DNA of 64,000 nucleotides from Paraconiothyrium sp. Pb-2020 (lineage: Eukaryota > Ascomycota > Dothideomycetes > Pleosporales > Didymosphaeriaceae): the NCBI GenBank assembly GCA_022419385.1, contig JAJUBI010000004.1, positions 3,019,286 to 3,083,285 on the forward strand. Direction: 5' to 3'. Numbering within the stretch: position 1 is the stretch's first letter; each line of letters opens with the position of its first letter. Shown one piece after another: positions 1 through 9,447 of the stretch. The position numbers were made by a program, and so were the translations under genes. A model generated the notes under the pieces. It was given only the letters and a program-made list of their open reading frames with translations, searched no databases and was not told the origin of the DNA.

Positions 1-1716
1 ATTCTATTCGGACGTTGAGAAATGCCGATTGAAAAGGTTCCACTGTTTCAGTACTCTGAGTCTTCTGAAGTTTGCAAATTCTTTAATACCTCAGCTTTTA
101 GATCGCACATGGTTCGAAACGCTTGACCACTCTGCGGCTTCCCGATCGAATTCCGACGGTGCTTCTGATTTGGGCATCTGCAATAGTCCTCCGAGGTAGA
201 ATCTATTAGCAGGCATGACAATTGCAGAGGGTGTTGCGTGTGCCCGTGCCTGGGTCAAAACGGGGTGGATTCTATGATTGTACACGGCCCGAGCGTGAAA
301 CCTCGCATTTTCTAACCACTTTAGGTGATGATTTACCAGCCTCCAGGCTTGTCTAGCGTCAGGTGGCTACCTGCCTGTCTCATTCGTTGACAGCAGCCTC
401 ACTATGTGGCGGCTCTCCCAGTAACAAAACCTGTCGGTGCAGACATTCTTACAGTTAATGACTCCGATATCATTTCGACCACCCAGCTGCCTGCGCTCCA
501 GCTCTTCCATGGCTTACTGACCATCATGGTACGTCAGCAAGTCTAGGGTGTTCGGTCAAGTTCGTCAAGCTCAAATACGGAAACCATGGCTTCAGATCGA
601 GTATTCCACCCAATCGTCCAATTCGCAGCATGCAAATGGAGACAAATGGATAGCGGGTCATCTCATCCACGTTGATAGAGCCCTACTGACTCATACGCTA
701 TCCGGACAATAGGCATTCCAAGCGCACGCATTTTTTCTGGCTGAGATCCGACACAACGCTTATTCTACAGCATCGGTCAAAGTATGAGACAAGACCGAGT
801 GCCGGGAACCTGTAATGCGCGCGTACATCCATTCTCTGCCATAAGCACCTTGCGGCATGTCGCCTTCTGCCGTAGTGTCTTCTCTTGAACGAGATCTGCA
901 GTACATATGTATACATCTACCTTCCTATGCACTGTCGGTTTTGGTCTAGATACCCTCCTCCTACCGCAGCCCATACGTGAGCTGCAAATGGTTCATGGTC
1001 ATCCCACTCGCGTTCGTGGGCGTTCCACGTTCGCTTTCCGCAACACTAGCTCCGCAGCCTCTAGATCAGGCTTCATGTCATTCTTTTAGGCCATGTTCAA
1101 CGCTTTGCTCGATGGTGGAACACCTCAGGCATTCACAACGCCAATGCGCGGGACGGCGTGCAGATTGGCGAACTTCTCGGAGAGGTTGTATGACATCGTG
1201 AGTCCGCTCATTGCGCAGCATCTATATGATGCGGACGGAGTAGAAGGGCTTCGACAGTGTCCTCATTGGCCGGGTGGAACCACGTTTGCATGTGTGGTCA
1301 TAACGGCGATGTTGCCCGACATGTACCTCGGAAAGCAAGTATGTGACGTAGCTCGATCTCTGTAGTCGCTCAACCAGTAAACATCAGCACATGCGAAGCA
1401 GCTGTTGATGCACCGCACATTTTCGTGCACTTACACCATGTAGCTTGGATACCTTGCGACAACCTGCACATGGCAGTGTATCCGTTGAGGCCGTCGCCAA
1501 TTGTGGCTAGAGAGAGTTCAATTGCAGGTGTTGATGACCTCCTTCCCTTGAGTGTCGCACGCCGCTTCCTTCGCTGAGAGTAGACGCGGAAGGCACTCAT
1601 CGTACAATTGCTCGACAGCAACAGACTTTCTTCCTTCCGACACTCCGCTGCCGTTTGGCAATAGCAACGCACCTATTTCACCACTCAATACCCTGCCGCG
1701 GCTGCCACACGCAACC
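1..1716. other. No supported gene
   Basis: Only short overlapping open frames on both strands, none with a recognisable domain, signal peptide or splice pattern. The last few hundred bases presumably hold the promoter and leader of the astacin gene that starts at 1717. No tRNA, repeat array or transposon ends were seen. Confidence 0.6.
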
Positions 1717-3039
1717 ATGATCTTCCTTTCGCTCCTACTGTTGACCTTCCTGGCAGCCGCTTCCGTCTTTGACTCCCGTAGCCCTCCCTTCTGCGGAAAT
1801 CCCTTTCCACTCACGTCCAAGAACCTCGATGTTTTCGAAGGCCTTATCAATGGCTCCCTCAACGCTGAACAGGGCTCCGCCGACCTCCTCAACATGCAGA
1901 GCTATGGTGGCCCGCGGGAGTGGCCACGCAACGATCAAAACAAGGTCGTCATCAAGTATTGTTTCGAAACCCAGGATGCCCGCAAACAGGTCGGCCGGCC
2001 GTTTCCCCTATATGGAATCGGTGAATGGATGCGAGCACTAGGTGGTGAAGCGTCAAGCGCTACCATGCACGGGCTGTTCTTCGAGGAGACCTTGGATGCC
2101 AACGGTCAGCCGCTGGTTTGTATAGACCCTGCTACCAAAAAATGTAAGTTCAACCCAGATGTAGTGCTTAGCGGTACTGCTTTTCACCCTCAGCGGCTAG
2201 AGTCCTTCGTGCTATCCTAAGTGCACGATGTAAGGGTCGAGCATAACTAATGCGCATCCTGCAGTGTGTAACTGCTTGCTTACCTCCGCACAGGGAACCG
2301 GCAGATCGACTACAATACAGTAAGGATTTGGTGGTCGGACGATAAACATTTCGGTGCCTCTGCGACTACCGGCTTTGTTGGGTTTGTTTCAGGCGACCCT
2401 CCGATACCTGGAATCCACATGATCACCTTCGGGGAACGCTATGATTATCCTGCAATGGTCCACGAACTCGGTCACATACTAGGCATGGCACATGAGCATC
2501 AACGAAAGACCGTACGTGACTGCTCCTGTTGCTTGTCCCATTACACTGACATTTCGTTTCAAGGAGACGCGTGGGTTGCATACCGTTGCCACAACGTCAA
2601 GGACTTCTACACGATCTTTAAGAAGTTTAAGGCTGGAAATCCCGACGCAACATGGAGTGATCTCTGCGACAATATCGCCAACGCACTTGTGATGGATTTC
2701 GCAGGATCAAATTTTGTACGCCAGTATTCCGCTGGAGATCCACGAGGGCGTGAAGGTCGTACCCTGACATGGGAAGTGGCAGACTACGGTGAGCCATACG
2801 ACCCTACCAGAATCATGCACTATTCGAGTGATGCGTTCAGGGAAGGCGGTCTATGGTGCCACCATGATAAAACGGATGGATGCACGCTGGTCATCAACGT
2901 GCCAGGACATGAGAAGGAGTACATACCTGAGATTTTTCACCCGAGTCAGAAAGACATCCAGTGGGTCAGGAAGACATATCCTTGGATGGATCCTCCGAAT
3001 CGTCTCGAGAATACACGAATGAACGGAACTGTGTCGTGA
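1717..3039 (+). CDS. Secreted astacin-type zinc metalloprotease
   Basis: Exons 1717-2143, 2294-2515 and 2564-3039 join in frame to give 374 aa. The start is chosen because it opens a clear signal peptide (MIFLSLLLLTFLAAAS), although the frame is open further upstream. The astacin zinc motif HELGHILGMAHEHQR lies at about residues 199-213, and the Met-turn SxMHY-type sequence (RIMHYSS) follows near 2810. Astacins (M12A) are secreted endopeptidases that bind zinc through three histidines and a tyrosine. The first intron (2144-2293) has a GTAAGT donor. The second (2516-2563) has a weak GTGACT donor, is 48 nt long, and contains no in-frame stop, so its retention would only insert 16 residues straight after the zinc motif. 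Fungal astacins are uncommon; the substrate is unknown. Confidence 0.85.
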
Positions 3040-3157
3040 GCAATGTTTTCAGGGTTACCAATCAGTCAAATACAGCTTCCTTTCGACGAAGCTCAGTCCC
3101 TGTACAGCGGAGATGGCTGTATGAGAAGTAGCATATACTGATGAATATAAATCTGCT

Positions 3158-5918
3158 CTACTCTGCATCTTTCATCCAGGACACATCTTGAGCATCTTTC
3201 GAGTTGCTCCGCTGACGCCTTGTGATGCCACTTACGCTGTCCAACTTTTGCTTCAACGCGTCACCCACAGCGTCCAAATCCTTCGGTAACGTCGTCAAGC
3301 TCGCCATAAGGTATATGACGTTTCCAAGCACACGTGAGTGTACACTACATGCTGCATAAGATCTGTCGTTCAGCAGCGCATCGCGCAATCCGGCAGCTGC
3401 ATTGGAAACGTATCCTGTCTTTGTCAGCGTCTACGAATGCATGTCAGACTGCACCTGCGATGCAACTACATACCAGAACCTTCATCATCCTTCAGAGTAA
3501 TGGCGAGCACAGAGCCAAGAGCAACAACCTGGTCGACCGCTGTATGGTAACTCAACCACACCACCAACGGCTTGCCCCACATACTCCATGTTTTCGCTCC
3601 GTCATCTGTATCCAGCTGTCTTCCTATACTCCACCTCTCGACCACCCGTCCCCCCCTGTGCCCACTCTCCCGTCCCCACTTCCGCCTAAAGCTCCTCCAC
3701 GCATTGCCATTCTTCAGCACTTCCATCTCTTTAAGTGAAGTATTCGCAACATGGCAGCCGATGGGGTGTGCGGTGTAGCTGTGTCCATGGAGAAGAGCAT
3801 CGGACTTTGAGGGCGAGAGGAAGGCGTTGAAGATAGCCTTGCTGGCAAGTGTGACGGAGAGGGGGAGAAGACCGCCGGTGAGGAGCTTCGCATGGATGGA
3901 GATGTCAGGGTGAACAGCAAGGAGGGACGAGGGTGTGAAGTGGCCTAGGCGGTTGAGGCCCGTGAAGACTTCGTCAAAGAGGACGGGCAAGCCAGACCAG
4001 TGGAGGGGGTCTGAAGGTGGGATGACCTCTTGTCCGCTGAACTGGTAGGTGCGGACTACTTCGACGAGCTTACGTTGGAAGAGAGGATCGACAAAGAGCA
4101 TGCCGCCAGCACCTAAGAGTATGGGTTCCATGACCAGAGCACCGAATTTCCTACCCTGTCGTTTGACAAGGATATCCAGTCTCTCCTTGATGTACTGCTC
4201 GTACAGCCACCAACGACGGCCTTGGCCTGGACCTCTGGCATCGAAGTCAAATACATCGTCCAGATGGGCGAAAAACTCAGGACCACCAAGCTCCTTCGCC
4301 ATACCCTTCGGGGGTTCGACCATCCACTCTCCAGCCTTCATCTTCACGGTCGGGAAGTCGAACCAGTATCCACGGCCGCGATACCAGTCCACCTTCTCGT
4401 TGTAGACGTTCGGCTCGGAAGCGTCCATGGCACCGATGGTATCGCCATGATAGCTTCCCTTCAGGCCAAGAATTTCAATGGTTTCCTTTGAGCCGTCCCA
4501 GTCGTAGCGCTTACACGTCGCTCTGAGCGCCATCTTGATACCAACCTCGGCAGCAGTGCTGCCATCGTCCGTGTAGAAGCACTTCGCAAGACGCGGATTA
4601 TCCATACCCTTCAGCAGTGTCTCGGCGAGGATCACTGCAGGTTCATGCGTGGCACCGGCAAACATCACGTGGCCATATCGTCCTGCTGCGTATGCGGCAG
4701 CAAGAGACAGCTGTGGGTTTCCGTGGCCGAGACCCTGTGTCCACCACGATGCGGAGCCATCGAAGGCAGGATAGAGAAGCGGTTTCTCAGCTGCATCCTC
4801 CTTTTTTATGCCTTTCAGGGAAGCCGGTGTGTGCCTCGCTTGGAAGTAGTCGCCATACGCAGAGTCCCAAACTAAGATGTCGTCGGTGCTTGCTATGGTC
4901 TTATGCTGCGTGAATGGATGCCAAATTGTTTTTCGCGTGCGGCTGGCCAACTTGTTCATAGTGGTGAGGCGCTCGGTATGACGTTGGACAATGGAGTCAG
5001 CGAGTTTGTACATTTCACCGGCTAAACTTTGCTTTTCGTAGTATTCGCGCATGGCTGCGCGTTCCTGATCCTGTGTGTAGCCCTCTAGCTCCGGTATCCA
5101 GGGTATTGCGAAAGCCGGGATATCCATGTTTCTGAAGTACTTCAGCAGATAGTCGGAATTCTCGTACTTGCCCTTATCGTCGAAGCAAATAATAGCACTG
5201 ATATCGTAACCACGAAGGGTCAGTGATTCGGCCGCAGATATCGTAGAGGCAATACCTCCAAGTCGATGGTCGCCAACCAGGATGACAGGTAGTCGTATTG
5301 GCCTAAAGATGTCTGCTTGGGGTACTCCAGATGGTCCAGGGCTAAGCACCCCGCCGGCTGTCTCTACGATGGTGAGGCCCATGTGCCTGTCCCAGGAGAA
5401 CTTGCCCGCATCTTCCTTGATTTTGGCGTAGACTCGCCCGACGAGATGGTCATCTGAAGGCTACTGAAAGTCAATCCAGGTCAGTCGTATGATTCAACTT
5501 GGAACTTACGACGAAGTCCGCGCCCCGCACTGCAATATGTGGGCTCACAGGTTCCTTGAATTGGAAGAGTGTGGTGACAGATGCGCCCTCCACATGTCTC
5601 CTAACATATCTAGCATTTCGTCAGTTTGAACTTTGACGCTCAAATATGCGCAACGTACGAATCGTCAGCTTCTTCTATCGGGCCCGTCGATACGGGCTTA
5701 ATATAGTGCAGGCTCCATCTCCGCTTCCCTCCTCTTCGGACAAAATGGGCACCCAGGAGGGTGGAAAAGACTGTTTTGCCAACATTGGTATTGGCGCCAT
5801 AGACCTGCAGCGCGATGAGATTCTGCCACAGGCCAGATGGAACCCTCGACATTGACGGCGATGGTGAGATGGTTGACAATGTCGGCTTGATTCGGCGTAT
5901 TGAGTGCTTAAGCTTCAC
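3158..5918 (-). CDS. bioDA: Fused dethiobiotin synthetase / DAPA aminotransferase (BioD-BioA)
   Basis: Exons in transcript order are 5918-5659, 5600-5510, 5460-3474 and 3414-3158, all in frame, giving 864 aa. The N-terminal part is BioD: P-loop GANTNVGKT at residues 41-49, then LFQFKEPVSPH and VETAGGVLSPGPSG. The C-terminal part is a class III PLP aminotransferase of BioA type, with WHPFTQ, DDGSTAAEV, LLFDEVFTG-like and HAKLLTGG, the lysine near residue 642 being the expected PLP site. BioA makes 7,8-diaminopelargonate from KAPA and BioD closes the ureido ring with CO2 and ATP, so the fusion does two successive steps. The basic N-terminus (MKLKHSIRRIK) suits a mitochondrial leader; Met23 (5852) is an alternative start. 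Intron 5461-5509 ends at CAGTAG; using the earlier CAG would give an immediate stop. Divergent from bioF. Confidence 0.93.
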
Positions 5919-6308
5919 GAGGGTTTACTAGATGCGTTGCGGCTTAGCGCTTTCCTGTTCCTGACCCACACTTGTGAGCCTCGGCGACCGTAACGTTCGA
6001 AATCTTGCGAGTATTCACTCCTCTCCGCCCAATTGAGTTGCAATTGATTGGAATATCTTGGAGACCATTTCAATGGCATAATGAAATCGGTCCGGACCCA
6101 CACACCGTCTCGCTGAGGCCCGCCGAGACACGCATCTGGACGGCTGGGAGGCGCACTAGCAGTAGCACACCAACATCCAACGCACATGGACCCTGCACCG
6201 ATCCACTCCGCCCCCGCAGCACTTTACGTTAATCAATCATCAAGACCGAGCACCAGAAAATCCGAGCCCTATGGAGAGCGTCCAAGCATAATCCCATAAG
6301 TCAAGACG
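5919..6308. promoter_or_regulatory. Shared bioDA/bioF divergent promoter region
   Basis: This 390-bp gap separates two biotin genes transcribed away from each other. It holds two CCAAT-box cores in opposite orientation: CCAAT at 6029-6033 and ATTGG at 6047-6051. CCAAT is the core bound by the fungal HapB/C/E complex. That the pair is functional and serves both genes is inference. Confidence 0.5.
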
Positions 6309-7656
6309 ATGCCACAGAATCGTGAGTTTTCAGCACTCGAGCGCAAACTCCAATCTCTCCTTGAGAAACGCCGTCAAAATTTGACACTACGCAACTTGAC
6401 AACCGCACAAGGCTTGATTGATTTCTCCTCTAACGACTTCCTTTCTCTTACAACGAATCCGGCACTCAAAACTGCTTTTCTTCAGGAACTCGAGGCCTCA
6501 AAATGGCCGCTGGGATCCGGCGGTAGCCGCCTATTGGATGGAAACTCCACGTACGCGGAAACCCTCGAACGCGAGATCTGCGCTTTTCACAATGCTGATG
6601 CAGGATTACTGTTCAATTCTGGATTCGATGCGAATGCAGGGTTCTTTGCATGTGTGCCACAGAAAGGAGATGTCGTGGTCTTCGATGAACTGATCCACGC
6701 GAGTGTGCATGATGGAATGCGATTGAGTCGGGCGGAGATGACGGTGTCATTTAGGCACAATTGCGTGGAGGATCTGAGGCGGGTGCTGCAGAAAGTGATG
6801 AGACAGGGTAATTCAGAAAATATGCTAGCAGGAGACCGCCACGTCTTCATTGCGGTAGAGGCGATCTATAGTATGGATGGCGATAGAGCGCCGTTAAAAG
6901 CCATCATTGACACGGTGGAGGAGGTGCTGGGAAGGGGAGCGGGATACATTGTTGTGGACGAAGCACATGCGACGGGCGTAATCGGAGACGAAGGTCGGGG
7001 TCTCGTATGCGAGCTGGCTCTCGAGAAGAGAGTGTTTGCAAGGTTGCACACGTTTGGGAAGGCTTTAGGGTGCAACGGAGGTGAGATAACGGCCCCGTGT
7101 ATATCAGGGGCCAGTGGCATATTGACTTTACATAGCTATCATACTCGGATCCAACCTCCTGCGACACTATCTGATCAATTACGCCCGCCCACTCATCTAC
7201 ACAACTTTTATGTCCTACACTTCACTTGCTGCTATCCGCACTTCATATTCCTTCCTCTCCCAGGGCAAAACCGTTCCTTTAGCTTCGAACCTGCAGTCGC
7301 TTATCCATACGCTGTTCACGAGATTGAAGTCGGTGAAAACGCCGGCTTTCAAGTTCTTGCTGGACATACCGCAAACACAGCCTGAGTCCCCGATATTCTC
7401 TATCCAGCTTGCTGAGCCAAAAGTGCTAGCCAAGTCCTTACAAGAGGGGGGCATGATGGTCAGAGCCGTGGTACCGCCTACTGTTCCCGAAGGCACGTCC
7501 AGAGTAAGAGTGTGTCTGCATGCTGGGAACACCGAAGCCGAAATTGAACAACTAGTGATTGCAATGGAGGAATGGTGCAAAAGGATGGTAAAGGAGCAGG
7601 ATGCACAAGCAACGAAAGTGCGAAAGCAAGATAATAACAGATTAGCTCGACTGTAG
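6309..7656 (+). CDS. bioF: 8-amino-7-oxononanoate (KAPA) synthase, BioF
   Basis: Exons 6309-7080 and 7136-7656 give 430 aa; the 55-nt intron (GTGAGA..CATAG) restores NYARPLIYTTFMSY. This PLP alpha-oxoamine synthase condenses pimeloyl-CoA with alanine to KAPA, the first dedicated step of biotin assembly. Diagnostic sequence includes DFSSNDFLSL near the N-terminus, GSGGSRLLDGN, VVDEAHATGVIG, and HTFGKALGCNG, whose lysine (residue 251) is the PLP Schiff-base site. There is no N-terminal leader, and the protein ends in ARL, which fits the PTS1 peroxisomal consensus. Fungal BioF is known to work in peroxisomes, where pimeloyl-CoA is thought to arise by beta-oxidation. It sits between bioDA and bioB, convergent with bioB (71 bp between stops). 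Confidence 0.95.
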
Positions 7657-7727
7657 TCACGCCGGTAAATTACAATATCAAGTGAATGCTTGGACGAGAT
7701 CTCATGGCTTCGTAGCTACGTTGATGA

Positions 7728-9089
7728 TCATGCTGTGACAGCCTGTGTGCTTGAGCTCTGCGACTCCGCAACAGGAGGAACGTCAACCTGCTCGGCGAGA
7801 TCTTCCTTGCCGCCCATAGTCTCCTGAGCCTCCATTGGTCTCAGACCCCACCTCTCAAACATGGCTTTGTCTTCTTCCCAGCCATTGCAGGCTGTCGTCA
7901 ACATCTTTTCACCAGTGAAGACAGCATTGGCACCAGCCATGAAGCACATCATCTGCTTCTCCTCACGCATCGTGTGTCGGCCTGCCGCCAGACGAATAAT
8001 GGTAGTCGGGAGAACGAGACGTGCCGTAGCGATAGTACGCAGGATGGCATCGAATTCGATCGGCTTGCTCTCGCCTTTCGATATCCTCTCGCCTAACGGC
8101 GTACCCTTGATAGGGACAAGCGCGTTCACTGGAAACGACTCAGGGTGCGCCGGAAGCGTAGCAACCGTGTAGATAAGTCCAACATGATCCTTGGCCTTCT
8201 CACCCAGACCCAAGATACCTCCTGTGCATACGTGTATACCTGCGTTCCGGACGTTGTTGATGGTCGCAAGTCGCTCGTCATACGACCGCGTGGTGATGAC
8301 ACTGGGGTAATGCTCTCGCGAAGTGTCAACATTATGGTTATATGCTTCGCAACCTGTCAGCTTGCGCTCTCATATTTCAAGGTCCGTTTCGACACGCAGC
8401 GACATACCTGACAAGCCTGCATTCTTCAGCTCCTTCGCCTGCTCAGCGTCAATCATGCCGAGGGTCACACAGGCTTCCATCCCGAGCGCTCTGACACCCT
8501 TGACCATCTCCTTGATGTTCTTCAGATTGGTCTTTCTTCCACGCATGTCTCTCCACGCCGCGCCCATGCAGAAACGAGAGCTGCCGTTCTCTTTGGCTAC
8601 GCGAGCAGCCTCGAGCACCGACTCAACGTTGACCATTTTGGAAGCCTTGAGGCCGGTGTTGTAGCGGGACGACTGTGCACAGTAGCTGCAATCTTCACTG
8701 CAGCCACCCGTCTTGATGTTCATAAGGGTGCACATCTGGATCGCAGCGGGGTCATGGAAGCGGCGGTGTACCGTAGACTGAGACGGTCAGAGAGGTACAA
8801 GCAACGAGGGGCTGGGTATACGCACGGCGCCATATGTGAGGTCGATCAGCGAGGTGTTGTAAATCTCGGCAATCTGTTCCTTGGTCCAGTTCGTTCTCGG
8901 GCCCGTGGCATCGACAGCATCGCGGAAGACGCTGCCGGTCGCGGAGGGTGCTGCGGGCGGGACCTGTTGAGCAGTAGCGGAGATGGGGGCATCGATGACT
9001 GTGCTGAATGGCCTGGCAATGTGGCAGGTGCGGCCGAGGCCAGCGGGGGGCGTGAGCCGGGCAAGCCGCAGGGGGACTCGGTGTGCCAT
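7728..9089 (-). CDS. bioB: Biotin synthase, BioB (radical SAM)
   Basis: Exons 9089-8826, 8777-8408 and 8353-7728 join in frame to 419 aa. BioB inserts sulfur into dethiobiotin to make biotin, using a SAM-bound [4Fe-4S] cluster and a [2Fe-2S] cluster. The radical-SAM motif CSEDCSYC is at residues 114-121 (Cys114, 118, 121). STVHRRFHDP precedes it, and GCEAYNHNVDTSREHYP and the GGILGLGE stretch follow, all typical of BioB. The start at 9089 gives an Arg-rich, acid-free leader (MAHRVPLRLARLTPP..ARPFS) that looks mitochondrial; an in-frame ATG at 9143 is the alternative. Donors are GTGCGT and GTATGT. The C-terminal tail of about 40 residues is Glu/Ser-rich and probably variable. Confidence 0.95.
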
Positions 9090-9447
9090 GCTGTGGAGGA
9101 GTGAATGAGAGGACGCATGTTGGGCTCCATCTCCAGCAGTCAATATGGGGACCCGCAGTGTCGGTGCGGTATGCTGTTGGACCTGGCTGCGGGCCGGTCA
9201 TTCACGACGCTTTTCGATGCACCTTGATTGGCCAATGCGCGCGGCCCTCGAACCTTCTCACTTTAGCGCGGGGTCGCTGTGGAGTTGTTTACGGGCCTTC
9301 GCTACGCGTGCCCCAAACCCTCAGCGCTCGCGCCGTCTTTCTGATGTGCCGCTTCGAACTGCTCAGCGTCCTCATCAACCTCTTCCAGAACGCCTCGCCC
9401 CGTAGAGACACCCCCAGGGGCGAGTCCTCACTGCCGTCGCGCCCGTC
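9090..9447. promoter_or_regulatory. bioB/GCP4 divergent promoter with palindromic CCAAT box
   Basis: A 358-bp gap between the divergent bioB and GCP4 starts. At 9227-9236 it contains the perfect palindrome ATTGGCCAAT, two CCAAT cores sharing a centre, one facing each gene. This suggests HapB/C/E binding; function is inferred. Confidence 0.45.

Noticed and set aside
1093..1365. 90-codon plus-strand frame as a gene
   Set aside because: No domain, signal or splice context, and overlapping frames of similar size exist.
2512..2563. Using the stronger-looking GTACGT donor at 2512 for the second astacin intron
   Set aside because: A 52-nt intron from there shifts the frame and destroys the conserved DAWVAYRC segment.
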